Below the pieces are notes generated by a model, which was given only the letters and a program-made list of their open reading frames with translations, ran no database searches and was not told the origin of the DNA. A stretch of DNA of 64,000 nucleotides from Delphinapterus leucas (Eukaryota; Chordata; Mammalia; Artiodactyla; Monodontidae): positions 4,679,827 to 4,743,826 of the forward strand of contig NW_022098000.1 in the NCBI RefSeq assembly GCF_002288925.2, given 5' to 3'. Of this stretch, positions 44,134-55,659 are shown one piece after another. Made by a program: the position numbers and the translations under genes. Position 1 is the first letter of the stretch; each line of letters opens with the position of its first letter.

Positions 44134-45584
44134 AAGTCCCATTACCCAGTGAGTAAAGGACTTGTCACCCTGTGGTTGTGCCCTGTCCCCTCCAGTTGAA
44201 GACAACTCCTGGACACGGACAAGAGGTCTACCAGGATTCCTCCAATCTCATGTAACCTGGCATAGACCACAGCTTCTAGAACTATCTCAGCTGAGTCTAA
44301 AGAACATGACCTTCTTTTGTGCTCCCCTCATGTGGTACCTTATTTATCTCTCTCACTTCTCTCTGTGACTTGTGTATGTATTTAGAGGACAACTTGTCCT
44401 TTAAAATGTAAAATTTGGTTTGTTTGTCACCCCACATTCAGTCTAATAACTGAACGTGTAAGAGCTCTGCGTAGTTACCCAGGGCATGTTCTCTCACAGT
44501 TTCTTCTGCCCAGTGTCTCTTGCTGGTGACCTCCTAGCCCCTTGTGTATCTCATCCTCTCTCCCTCTTTTCAGTGGAGAGACTGAAAGTGGAGAACTGGT
44601 CACTTTTTCACAATCCTCCTCTTTCACCCACCCTCCTAAAAGAGAATATCAACAATGCCCACAGGGCATTATGTGAGCTGACTCGACGATGCTTTAGGGA
44701 AATGGAGGGCTGACGTCAGCACTTTGCTCTCCCCTCCCACTTTCAGTCCTCTCCTGGCAGCTCTGCTTTCCTAGACCTTAGCAACCATGGGCTCTGCTAC
44801 AAAACTCTTTCCCTTTCCTGTTATTGGGCTGAGTAATTTAGCTCTTTACCACCTAATGTGTGCAGAGTTTATTTTTGTAGATCCAAAGACTTTCATGTCT
44901 CCTCTAGCAAAGGGACCATCTCTTCCTTTAACAGCAAAGAAGAATCGGCAGAGACATTTCTGTTCCCCTTCCTTCACCAGCCTCTGGGTGGGAAAAAGAG
45001 CCCTAGGGAGATTTCTTCTTTCACTGATGCAAATTTTGCCACTCATCTTGGAACACACGTAGTGAGAGGTAGAGTAAGTTTCGATTTTAAATAACGGATT
45101 GCTCCGTGGCGCTGATGTGACCGCTATTCGGTGTAGCATTTATCTCTCTCACTGTAGTACCAGCTCCTGGAGGAGAGAGTTAGGGACTTTACAATACACA
45201 AGCTCCTCACTGCATAGCAAGGTGCTTTGCACATAGGATTTCTTGTGAGGGGGTGGGAGAGGGATGAACGAATGGATGAATGGATGGATGACGAGAGAGG
45301 ATATTGCAGTATTGCAGATTCTCTGTATGCACTTAAATGTTTCATTAGTGGTATATGTGAGCAATAGTTTGGATGAGCAGAGTCCAAGTGATTTATAAGC
45401 CAGTAATGTGGTCTGTATGAGCTCCTAAGTGAATCACTTCTTAATATTTATATTTAAGCGGTACATATGTATGGAGAGCTATTAGGAAAAATAATCAAGA
45501 TGTAAAATCATACTGAACCCTTGTAGTACAAAGGATCTAAATAGAGCTCCCTGCTTTCTCATGAAGTATAACAAAGTGATCAAT
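44134..45584. other. No gene recognised; C/T-rich patches
   Basis: GC-richer than its surroundings and rich in short frames on both strands (44162-44368, 44486-44713, 44787-45062, 44846-45139). These overlap in conflicting frames, and I see no domain or splice chain. A short GGATGAATGGATGGATG run lies at 45271-45290. Confidence 0.45.
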
Positions 45585-45810
45585 TTCATGGGATTTAGAG
45601 TAAAGCAAACCCAGGTACAAGTCCTGACCTGTCACATAGGAGGCATATAACTTTGCCAAATTACTTAGCCCCATTTTTTTCACCAGTAAAATAAGTATCA
45701 TTAAAGAAGAGGATTTGGGGAGAATTCAAAGAGAGATAGTGTATATAAAGCCCCTAGGTCACTTAACATAATGTTTGCTCTATTAATCAGGAAAACATAA
45801 TAAGCTACTT
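45585..45810 (+). mobile_element. MIR SINE
   Basis: GGGATTTAGAGTAAAGCAAACCCAGGTACAAGTCCTGACC, ACTTTGCCAAATTACTTAGCCCC, TTCACCAGTAAAATAAG and TATATAAAGCCCCTAGG follow MIR order at low identity. Confidence 0.62.
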
Positions 45811-47074
45811 ATAATAATTGCCATGACTATTACTATTAAAAAGAAGTAATAATAACTAGACCACATGATGCTGAGGAACGTCCTGGGTACCAATCTAAGA
45901 TTTTCTTTAGCTTCAGCTCACAAAATTTGTTAATCCTTCTGGCACTCTTTGAAGTCAAATGGAATGTTGTAATTGTCCCTTGTTAAAATTATCTTCAGCT
46001 GTGTTCAGGAGGCACAAACCAAGCCAGAGGAGATCTCTGTAGTTCAATGAGATCAAAAGAAAAAAAAAATTCCATTATGTTATTAGTGAACAGAGTTGTC
46101 AGATCAGCCCTGATGTAATCCAGTCCATGGCACACTTACACATGCTTTATTCTAAATTGTGAAGGGGAGCTGATTGTACAGTTCATTAGAGCTTTTTTGC
46201 CTACCATTGGGAACATGTTTAGACAAATTATTTCAGTGATTCCTCTGTCTCAAAATGATATCAGAAAAATGTGGGAACTTTCTCATACTATTCTATGAAA
46301 AATGATTTAATTTGGTGAGTGGGCTGTGCTTTGATAACAGGCTGTGCAAATCATCACTGCCTTTCAACACTGCTGTGTGCTTTTCACTGGGAATCAGCCA
46401 TCTTTTCTCTTCCAGTGTTTGTGATTGCTAGAGCTGTGGTGATTAGTGTTTATGGGCCTGATTGAGGTTTCCCTGGGCTTCAGGGTGCTAACTACCTTCA
46501 CTTCATCCCTTTGTGCAAAGGTCTTACCAACAACTATGCGGACCCTTTTAGCTCCATATAAATCCTGAGTCCTGTGAGAAACAGAGCTTCATCAAAGTGC
46601 AAATTGGACCCCATGCTGTTTTGTCTCCTCACATTTATGCGTAATCAATGTCCATGTAGTCGTGTTCTCTAATGCATGGTGTCTGCCCCATTACATAAAA
46701 TGGAGAATATTTTGTATGAATGTTAATAGCATTTATTAAACTATTTCTGGTTTTACAAAGCTAGAAAGGCAATTTTTTAACACAGGAAAAGAAAAACTTA
46801 TCATCGCCAATACATACAATTTCTTTCCTACCAGGAAAATAAAAAGCCTATATGCCTAAATAAATATAGTCTTAAGTGTATCCATCCCCAGGAAATCTCT
46901 GTATCAAACTATAGAAGAGATGGAATAAAGGAAAGAAGCTGTATTTGGAAGGTCGGTGAAAACTTCTGTTAGCGGCCAGCTGCTTCCTGTTCAGTTTTTC
47001 TACGAGACTTTCTGCTGTTTTTCTTTTCCTTTAGGAGCAACATTGAATTTGATTCTTTTCTAGCCCTAAATGTC
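45811..47074. other. No gene or repeat recognised
   Basis: Unrecognised, with moderately higher GC at 46300-46680. A pyrimidine tract ending in TTTAG at 47032 resembles an acceptor, but it leads into L1 sequence. Confidence 0.45.
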
Positions 47075-47180
47075 CTTACATTTTATGAGGCCAGTGTCAG
47101 CCTGATACTAAAGCCAGACAAAGCATACAGACCAATAGCTTTGATGATCATACATGAAAAATTTCTCAACATCCAATAAG
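47075..47180 (+). mobile_element. L1 ORF2 fragment, short
   Basis: ACATTTTATGAGGCCAGTGTCAGCCTGATACTAAAGCCAGACAAAG followed by CAGACCAATAGCTTTGATGATCATA and AATTTCTCAACATCC matches the L1 ORF2 reverse-transcriptase coding strand (YEASVTLIPKPDKD-type region). Its ends are abrupt. Confidence 0.65.
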
Positions 47181-48900
47181 CACTTGGTGAAAGAAGTTCG
47201 AGAGTAGAGAGATCAGAACTGGATTTGAGGGATGGACCACAGAGAATGTGGGAAGAAATCTGCCCAATGGCTAAAAAAAGAAGAAAAGGGTCTTCCATCT
47301 TGGCACATGGGCAGATGAGAAATAAGATGAGGCAGTGAGAAGCAGTGTGAGTTTATACATCCCTTTACATGCTTTTCCATTAAGTGTTCATGTTTCCATG
47401 GGTACAAACAAGAGATGGCAAATGGGAATAGGTGAAGCTATATAGCCTATGCATTAACATAGGTTATCTCAGTAAACAACAGAATTATATTTGATACTAT
47501 ACAACATATAATGCATCACAGTATCATGGTTTGTCGATAGGTGTAAACTTTTTTTAATAAGAACGGCCCAAATCAATTTCACCCAGACCATCAATATTTG
47601 CTAAAGTTAAATATCCATTGGTTGCTGATAGAGTTCCTAGCTACCCCCTTTCCCATACTGCCTCTCTAAAAAGGATGTATTTAAATATTCAGATGAAGTC
47701 CTTAAGGTTAGGGAATAAGGAGAATGAATACATTTGGGGGATAGATTCAGATTTGTTTGAAACAGACTCAATTTCAGATATTTAATCCTGTAGTCACACC
47801 ATGAATTACAATTTGAGTTGGCAAAATATAATCAGCCAGATGAGTCAAAGACACAGAAATGAGTGGAGGTGGGAGGGGGTGGAGGCAAGAATAGTCAAAT
47901 AGTTAAGCTACTGGGGTTTTTGGGGGGGCTGAGCAGCAGACAATGTGAGACTACACATCTCCCTGTCCACTCACCATGTCTCTTTTCCTTCCTCACTTAC
48001 TCCCTTTCCTTCACTTTGGGTCCTTTCTTTTCTTACTCTTTTTGAGTATCTTTTTATTTCTTCCTTATCTCCTGTCACTTCTTTTTATCTCTTTTTTCTA
48101 CTTTTCATTAGAGTTTCCATTCTTTATGAGACTTAAGAAACCCGAATTTTAAATTTAGAATTAATAAAATTTAACTTTCAATTTTTTTTATTTGTATAGT
48201 AGAATTTTCTCTTTGATCTTAAGTATTTTAGGAAACATAGAGGAATGAATGCTTTATAGTTCCTCTCTTTTTCTCTATTCCCATTTTCTCTGATCCACTC
48301 TTTACTCCCAAGACTGACTCACAATAAATTCTAACTAAAGTTATTTCAATTTCTTTTTGAGTGAAACCAAGTTTTTTGATATGTAAGCCCACAATTAATC
48401 TGGGGGATTCTCATTCTTTTAGATTAATTTTATCCCTAAACAGAAGTTACCTGGAATCAAGTATAATCCTGAAAAAAATTTTATCTTCATGGCAGAATAA
48501 TAAAGCAACAAATGGAAGATTGCTGATTGGCAGTTTTTATCTTTTAGCTCAAGACCTCAAAATTGAAATCAAATAGGAGTATTTAAAGAACTCCCAAAGG
48601 TTTTTTTCTCATAGGCTAATTAATTTTGCTCTAATCAGTTCTTACATTTAAATACATTTCAAAATAATTCCTTTTCTTCTGCTTGAAATAGATAATGTTC
48701 CCTTGCCTTCATAAAAATATTTACATTTCAAAACACAATATGGGGTATTTGCCTGCAGTTTCCTATAGTAACAATCCATTTTCTCTTTTTTTTTCCTTTG
48801 AGAAGTAGACTTTTGTTTTATGGAGGATGAATTGCTCAAACGAAAGGAAATTTACATTATTTTTTGATACTTTGAAAGCTACTTCTCATCACAATATCCC
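47181..48900. other. No gene recognised; pyrimidine-rich patch
   Basis: A C/T-rich region at about 47950-48120 (TCTTTTCCTTCCTCACTTACTCCC) has no splice partner I can identify. A G-run (GGGGTTTTTGGGGGGGC) lies at about 47913-47929. No transposon is recognised. Confidence 0.45.
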
Positions 48901-48904
48901 AAAA

Positions 48905-49010
48905 TAATAAGGAAAAATGAGTTATTGTCTTCATTTTATAGAAGAGCACACTAAATTCCAAGGAGGTTAAGTGACTTGTTTGAAGGTAGATATCAGGGAG
49001 TATAGTATAG
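48905..49010 (-). mobile_element. MIR core, inverted, weak
   Basis: GTCTTCATTTTATAGAAGAGCACACTAAATTCCAAGGAGGTTAAGTGACTTG resembles the inverted MIR core (cattttacagatgaggaaactgaggcacagagaggttaagtgacttg). Confidence 0.55.
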
Positions 49011-49634
49011 AGATTCATAATTCCTAAACAAGTATTTTATAAAATCTTATTTTCTCTTAACTCTTAAAAGCAATGTTAAACTTATAGTGCTAAAGTTCTG
49101 GGTTTTTTTTTTTTCCTTCTGGCATGGTTCTTTTTGATCCATACCTATAATAAACATATAAAGGATATCATATCACACTAGTCCAACAGAAGAGGCAAAA
49201 GAGATAAACATCTCCTTGGTAGAGGGGACTTAAGTTTCCTGTAGTAGGATACACTGGAAAACATATGAATCACCTTGGCATCTCTTTTGATAGTCAGCTT
49301 ATAAAATCAATACCATAACTAATTGGAACATTTACAGAGTATTGGAAAAACTGAAAATAAATAATCAGATTAAGATGCAGTTAAACATTGCCATCATTTT
49401 CCAGAATGCCTTGTTTCTTCATATTTTTCTGAATTCTTAGTTTCTGCCAATAAAATCCATCTTAGCTAGTTTAAACAAAAGAGAATTTATGCATCCACAT
49501 TAGAAGCTCCAAGAATTATTAGGCTCTGAACTCCAATGTCAGAACATCTCCGACTCCAGAACTGGCCTGAGAAGTTGGCTTTAGACACTAATGATGTCAG
49601 AACAATAGCTCTGCCACAGTAGAGATTCTTAATT
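49011..49634. other. No gene recognised; possible old repeat at the right
   Basis: AT-rich at the left with a T-run at 49103-49115. From about 49440 (CCATCTTAGCTAGTTTAAACAAAAGAG) to the minisatellite the sequence has the look of an old interspersed repeat, but I cannot name it. Confidence 0.4.
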
Positions 49635-49775
49635 TGAGATGCTGTCACATTATCCACTGCCAGTCCCAGAAACACCATGCTGAGATGCTGTCACATTACC
49701 CACTGCCAGTCCCAGAAACACCATGCTGAGATGCTGTCACATTACCCACTGCCAGTCCCAGAAACACCATGCTGA
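49635..49775. repeat. 46-base minisatellite, three copies
   Basis: Units start at 49635, 49681 and 49727 (TGAGATGCTGTCACATTA...) and end with CACCATGC, with a 3-base partial fourth unit. The second and third units are identical; the first differs at one base (ATTATCC versus ATTACCC). The unit length is not a multiple of three, so it does not encode a protein repeat. Unlike CRISPR, there are no variable spacers. Confidence 0.97.
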
Positions 49776-51039
49776 ACTGGCTTGGTTAGGAGTCTGTCCC
49801 TATTGTCAACCCGAAACAAGAGCCAACAAAGTACATTTTCCATGTTGAGCCTGTTTCTTCACTTGGCTCAACTCCGAACCAGAATTTTGGGGGGTTTTGT
49901 TTCACTGGAGGAAGGTAGATCATCTGTCTGACCCTAGTGGGAGGGAAGCTGGGGAAGACAACTGGATGCATTCTATCTTGGGGAGGCAGCATTCAATAGG
50001 GCTATGGAAATGTGGACACATGTTTAAAAGATTTTAGACATCTCTGAATGACAGATGGTCACCACACCTCTGCAAAAATATCACTCTTATTTGTAGACAT
50101 ATCTAGAACAAAAAGAAAAAAAATTAAACACTAACCATCCACTATACAGATCACCCATAGTTCTTTGGTTCTCAGGTATTTCCTTGGGAAGAAGTTCTGA
50201 AGCAAGTTTAATTTAAAAAATGTAAAGTTAATGGTGTTCACATGTTTTAGTTGTAGCTGTTTGGAAATGAAATCGAAGTAAACTTCTAAAATTATGTTCT
50301 TCAAAGTATCTCTGGGATTAGTTGAAGAAAATCTGTTTGACAGTGATATGGTTAATGAAGCATGCTGCATTCTACACTTTTAGAGCTGAACTTTCCATAG
50401 ACTCAAGGCACAATGTTAAACTTTATTTGCTTTCCTTTAATATAGCTTCCGAGCTTTCATATTTTATTTGTAAAACTTTATCAAATGCCGTTATTTCCAG
50501 GTAGCTTGTTTTAGAAGCCATCCTTCAACAATAAAGATATACTATTTTGTTTTGGCTAATTAGTCTAATATGTATCTCATCTTTTCTCTCTTTCCTACAG
50601 ATGGGTTTGAGCTACAAAAAGGTAAATAACCAGAAAAAGGGGAAAATGTTATCATCCAGATATTGTGACCATGAGATTATATCAGCAAAATCTTATTTTG
50701 CTAGTATATCTGCAACATCTGACAAGCAGAGTATTTTTCCTGACTTGCCCATTTATACACTGTAGTCTAGTTTTGACTCCATCAATCGATGAATAACTTT
50801 GAACAAATCACTTAAATTTTATATGTTGTATTTTTCCACAGTGGCAACAGGTAAAACTGATAATACATGACTCATTCTTCCCAAGAATATGGATAAGATG
50901 GAATTGATAGCATATGTTCTTGTTCTGTAGGATTTTTCTAGGAAATGTATGAGATAGATATTAAACTGTGGTCATCTTTGAATTGGAGAAGAAGATCCAA
51001 TCTTATATTTTAAAACCATCTTCCATATCTTGTTTTCTA
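49776..51039. other. No gene recognised
   Basis: Contains the microexon-like site listed separately. GAACCAGAATTTTGGGGGGTTTTG near 49875 and the minus frame 49786-49992 show no domain. The remainder is AT-rich. Confidence 0.45.
50601..50621 (+). other. Weak candidate microexon, 21 bases
   Basis: ATGGGTTTGAGCTACAAAAAG is preceded by a strong pyrimidine tract and acceptor (CTTTTCTCTCTTTCCTACAG) and followed by a good donor (GTAAAT). Branch-point-like CTAAT motifs lie about 35 bases upstream. The length, 21, is a multiple of three; the first frame reads MGLSYKK, the third GFELQK, and the second hits a stop. Chance matches of this quality are common in 64 kb, and no neighbouring exon was found. 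Confidence 0.2.
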
Positions 51040-51042
51040 ATT

Positions 51043-51161
51043 TTTTTTTATTGAAATATAGTTGATTTACAATGTTCTGGTGTCCAGCAAAGTGATTCAG
51101 ATATGTATATATATATATATATATATATATTATTTTTCATTATAGGTTATTACAAGATACC
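51043..51161 (-). mobile_element. L1 3' end, inverted, with AT run
   Basis: A T-run, TTATTGAAATATAGTTGATTTACAATGTTC, then AGCAAAGTGATTCAGATATG is the inverted L1 3' end. An AT dinucleotide run at 51105-51130 grew within it, followed by TTTTTCATTATAGGTTATTACAAG. Confidence 0.82.
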
Positions 51162-51494
51162 AATCTTCTGTGTTTCCTTCACCTTTGCATCCTTTCCCTC
51201 TTTATTAGGTAACAGCACTCTCCTGTTTGGGGAGATATTCTCTTCCTGTGCTTCTCCTGTGTGATTCTGGAAGGGCTTTCATACACAGAATCTCATTTCC
51301 CTGGCCAAGGGTGCAAACATATACTTCAGTCAAGCTCACTACAGTTTTCTACATCATTGACTCTAGTCATGCATCTAAGAGTTTGAGATATAATTGATAC
51401 TAAGTCAATGAGTCCCTCCCTGAGACTCATGTACACTGAAAGAGACAGTCTTTCTTTCCTTCAGGGCAATGCTTCTCTCAAAATTTAGCATATT
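51162..51494. other. No gene or repeat recognised
   Basis: Short unrecognised interval, slightly pyrimidine-rich on the left. Confidence 0.5.
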
Positions 51495-51664
51495 TCAGTA
51501 TTAACTGGACAGTATGTTAAGGCACAGATTGAGGATGGAAAGCCCAGGTCCAGAGTTTCTGAGTCAGTAGGTCTGGGATGTGACCATGGCATTTGCATTT
51601 CTAACAAGTTCCTAGGTGTTGCTGATGCTGCTGGTCCAGCATCAACAACTATGAGAACCACTTC
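51495..51664. mobile_element. MER5-type hAT MITE
   Basis: GTCCAGAGTTTCTGAGTCAGTAGGTCTGGGATGTGACC, TTTGCATTTCTAACAAGTTCC, GTGTTGCTGATGCTGCTGGTCC and ACTATGAGAACCACTT follow MER5A to its right inverted end. The left part is eroded. Confidence 0.75.
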
Positions 51665-53759
51665 TCTGGAGTCACTTAGTTAAGATGATATCAGCCTAAA
51701 ACCACCAGTGACTGCTTCCCTTGCTATGCAGATAAAGTTTGCTCATTTTTAAAATGGTATGTGATAAGGTCAAAGCCCAAGAGGTAGAGGAGAAGAGAAC
51801 AATGAAGATATGAGATAAAGAATGGTGAGCTCACCATTTAGGCTCTGGATCCAGTTGACCCGTTGACTGGTTCCATCTCTATTTTTCCCCAGTTATATGA
51901 ATCAATAAATGTTCTATCCATCTGATTCTAATTTGAGATGGCCTTCTATTTTTTGAAAACAAAAATTTCATGTGGTCAGTTTCCAACAATAAAGGAAAAT
52001 TTATTTTGATGGCATTATTTAATGATCTAAGTTTCATTTAAGAACAGCCCCCACCCCCCGCAAATGTACAGTACTGTGGCCATGTTTAATTCTGCAGGAG
52101 GAAGATGTAAATATTTTGTACCAAAGTTTTTAAAACAGTTTTCCCATTTTCATGTGTTATACATTAGAATATATTAGTACAGAGGATCAGTGCATTGGTG
52201 ATTGCTTCCTTAAGAAATAGCTACACATAATTATTTGAATTACCATTAAAAATGATATTTAATTTCTCTGCTCATCATTCTCAGTTGGGTTTTAAAATAG
52301 TTCATCAACAGAGTTCAAATTATAATAATATAGGGGCAGCATAATATTTCATATATTTGTAAAATACCCACAATTATTTTGTATGTTTGCACTATCTGCT
52401 TTACTAATTCCTGAGTGGCTCAAACCACAAAACCTATTCAGAAGTTTAAATACATTTTCAAAAATAAAAGTGGAAGAACAGAAGAGAGTGGTGCTGGGAA
52501 TATCCTGGAGAAGAATTTTGATGATCCTACTAGGTAATTAACACAATAAGTAATGCCTTCCTTGCATGATCTCTCAATTCCCCCACAGAGACAAAGTCAA
52601 AGTCTTTTCATCTTTTATTTCACCCCCATTTCTAAGGATCTTTTCTTTATACATCACTGAAAAGTCCTTCATTTCTCATTAATGCTTTAAGTACAAAACT
52701 AGTTCTGGTGATGATATAATTTTTCCCAAGTCTAAATTAGGTTTCATAAAGAGCATTACAAAGTCAAAAGGCCGAACTCACACTGTTCTACTATTTTACT
52801 TGTTTTTATATGAATGAAGAAACATTGAGTTTCAGAAGCTTGTTTTTTTTTGTATTCTTTTCCTTTTCAAATCAAATTTTTAGAGTTGACTTAGCATTTA
52901 TTGGACCAAAAATAGCAGAAGAGGTCAGTTTTACACTTTTTATTCTTGCTCAGATTTCAAAAAGATACATAGAGTTTCATTCAATAGAGAACATTTGTAT
53001 ATGTAGCCAAGGAAAGAACCATCTAAATTTTAGTAAAACTTTTCTGTGTATTTGCATCATATGAAACTCAACTTATTAAAACCCAATTTTTATTGGTTTC
53101 TTGTTTTCTTGGGATTTTGATTAATCAGAATTATCTCATTCTATGGACATTGCAGATACTAAACGTGGCCACTGGGATATTCAACAAAATTTTGCATGTT
53201 CTTTTTTTAATTGTCTGCACTCTAAAATGTTGTCTATTCATCAGCAAGCATATACCAAACATCTGTTTGGAACAACAATTACATTAAGCACAACTGAGGA
53301 TACAAAACTTTCTCTCTCAAAAAAGTTCTAATTAACTATGAAGAGAGTATACATTATACACACCGACACACACACATTCTGTATGTATACACACACATAT
53401 ACATACACATGCATATATACATATAGAACATTTTTAGTATTTTTGTAATATTGCTTAATTTCTATTTTAATTGCCCATCCAATATTATGGGCAAATAATG
53501 TCATATTAATCAATTCTTGGTATACATAGTCATTTCTATTTCAAAATTAGTTAACTGAGGATTTACCTCTTCCCTGATTGCTTTCTGGGAGGTAGCTAAT
53601 TCCCACGACCTATTTAGCCTTCCTTGGAGCATTGTGTGGTGAGAGGAGGGAAGAAGGGTATTTGGACCTCATCATCGGTGTCTGTCTATACTGGCACGTG
53701 CTGATGTGATGTTCATTCTCCTGTCTGGTCTTGGGCAGGACCATACCTCCAACAACTGA
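51665..53759. other. No gene recognised
   Basis: AT-rich; plus frames at 52810-53064, 53093-53287 and 53143-53331 overlap in different frames and lack domains. It holds the CA/TA-type low-complexity run listed separately. Confidence 0.5.
53350..53428. repeat. Interrupted CA/TA dinucleotide run
   Basis: ACACACCGACACACACACATTC followed by GTATGTATACACACACATATACATACACATGCATATATACATATAG. Alternating purine-pyrimidine sequence, imperfect. The minus-strand frame 53328-53513 reads it as a YVYVC-type string and is spurious. Confidence 0.85.
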
Positions 53760-54053
53760 GATGTCCATCTCACTGTCAATCTCCAGTCCATTTCATTTTG
53801 TCCAATTCATCCAAACTTAGAGGCCACTCTTGCTATTTCTTTGTCCCTCTCTGGTACCTAGGAGACTTTTGCTCTCTCTACGTCACTTTAGGACTGTGGG
53901 AGACTTGGAGTCATATCAATTTAGTATGTCCAAGCGTGAACTCTTGGTTTTATCTCAAAACTGCTTTTTCTGATTCTTCCACATCTCAGTGAATGACATG
54001 ACCATCAACCCAGCTTCTCAGGGAAAGATCTAAAAGTCTTCCCTAAATGTAAG

Positions 54054-54473
54054 TTGGTGCAACCACTGTGGAAAACAGCATGGCAGTTCCTCAGAAAACT
54101 AAAAATAGAATTACCATATGATCCAGCAATCCCACTCCTGGGCATATATCCAGACAAAACTATAATTCTAAAAGATACATGCACCCCTATGTTCATAGCA
54201 GCACTATTCACAATAGCCAAGACATGGAAACAACCTAAAAGTCCATTGACAGATGAATGGATAACGAAGGCGTGGTACATATATACAATGGAATATATTG
54301 TATATATGTACAATACATATATATAATTCTCAGCCATAAAAAAGAATGAAATAATGCCATTTACAGCAACATGGAAGCAACTAGAGATTATCATACTAAG
54401 TAGGTCAGAAAGAGAAAGACAAATATCATATGATATCACTTATATGTGGAATCTAAAATACAACACAAATGAA
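54054..54473 (+). pseudogene. L1 ORF2 C-terminal remnant
   Basis: Reads [23 protein letters not shown], then a GIYPDKT segment and [18 protein letters not shown] in one frame. After YTMEY (near 54300) a TA-rich insertion replaces the usual run into SAIKKNE, ending the frame at 54326. The tail [15 protein letters not shown] coding resumes in another frame after 54330. The remnant lacks all upstream ORF2 domains. Confidence 0.85.
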
Positions 54474-54693
54474 CCTATCTATGAAACAGAAACAGAATCA
54501 TGGACATAGAGAACAGACTGGTGGTTGCCAAGGGAGAGGAGGTTGGGGGAGGGATGGAGTGGGAGGTTGGGGTTTGCAGATGTAAGCTTTTATACATAGA
54601 ACAGATAAACAACAAGGTCCTACTGTACAGCGCAGAGAACTATATTCAACATCCTATGATAAACCACCATGGAAAAGAATATAAAAAAGAGAA

Positions 54694-54741
54694 TATATAT
54701 ATGTGTGAGTGTGCACGTGTGCACACACGTGTGTGTGTATA
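54694..54741. repeat. TA/GT microsatellite inside L1
   Basis: ATATATATATGTGTGAGTGTGCACGTGTGCACACACGTGTGTGTGTAT: alternating purine-pyrimidine with partial palindromes (GTGCACGTGTGCAC). It replaces the short TATATGTATAAC spacer of other L1 3' UTRs. Confidence 0.88.
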
Positions 54742-55659
54742 ACTGAATCACTTTGCTGTACAGCAGTAATTAACACAACATTGTAAAACAACTATACTTC
54801 AATTTAAAAGAACGATAAAAGTCTTCTTTAATCACATGCGCAAGTCTTTTTCTTCCTACTTCTCGTTATCTTCCAGTCCTCAGTTACTGCCCTGATCTGA
54901 GCATCCACTACCTCTCATCTGTTCCACTGCAATAGCTTGCTTACTGGTTCTCTTTCTTCATCTTGATTTTTCTTCAACCCATTTTCCATGAATTTTTCTT
55001 CAACCCATTTCCATAAAGTGAAAATGGTTGCTCAATGCCTTCCCACTGCACTGAGATTAAAAAACCTAAGTTCTGTACCATGGCCATCTTAGTCCACATG
55101 GATTTGCTGCTTCTCCAAAATTACCTTGGTCTACCCCTCATCACATCACACCCCACCCCACTATACTCTGCCCGGTTTATTTTTCTTTCAGCTATTTTCT
55201 CACATCAAGAATATTCATGACTCCCTTTTGCACAGATTATTTTCTTATCCTAAAATTCTCTTCCCTCCTTTATTCACCTGGCTGATTTTTTAATATGTTT
55301 CCCATAACTTCCCCATAAACGGCTTTCATGCTCAGGCTATTCAGATGGATCCCCTTTCCCTTACCTCCTTTACTCTCCCTCATTCCAGCCTGTTTGAACT
55401 GCAAAACTATGTCCATTTTTTATCCCTATATTTCTGTAACTGTTCTCAGTACTCAGCAATAGAGGAGGCACTCAAAAGGATCTGTTGAATTAGGTACCAA
55501 ATGGGCTGGGACAGAAAAAAGTTACATCCAGCACGTTAATTTTCTCTTTCAAAGCAGTATTTCAAGGACAACTTAAAGGTATCTTGGAAATTCACCCTGA
55601 AAATCCCTGAGCTTTAACTTTGTTTAATAACCCAAACCTTTGGAGTACTTCTTGAATCC

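Larger units (their letters stand above)
54042..54815 (+). mobile_element. L1, 5' truncated, exact target-site duplication
   Basis: Starts in ORF2 (TGTAAGTTGGTGCAACC), continues to the ORF2 end and a 3' UTR with GGTTGCCAAGGGAGAGG, AACAACAAGGTCCTACTGTAC, CTTTGCTGTACAGCAG and CTATACTTCAATTTAAAAG. TAAAAGTCTTC flanks it exactly at 54031-54041 and 54816-54826. It lies inside an L2 and is therefore younger. A TA-rich expansion at about 54293-54325 and a GT-rich run at 54694-54740 have grown inside it. Confidence 0.95.
53760..55490 (+). mobile_element. L2 LINE, first of two, split by an L1
   Basis: The left part (53760-54041) shows AGTATGTCCAAGCGTGAACTC and CATCTCAGTGAATGACATGACC...CAACCCAGCTTCTCAGG. 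The right part (54827-55490) shows GTTCCACTGCAATAGCTTGCTTACTGG, CCTTCCCACTGCACTGAGATTAAAAA and a 3' tail TTCTCAGTACTCAGCAATAGAGGAGGCACTCAAAAGG. The order is that of L2. An L1 lies between the parts. Confidence 0.62.

Noticed and set aside
49635..49775. CRISPR-like array
   Set aside because: Units are contiguous without variable spacers, and the genome is mammalian. It is a minisatellite.
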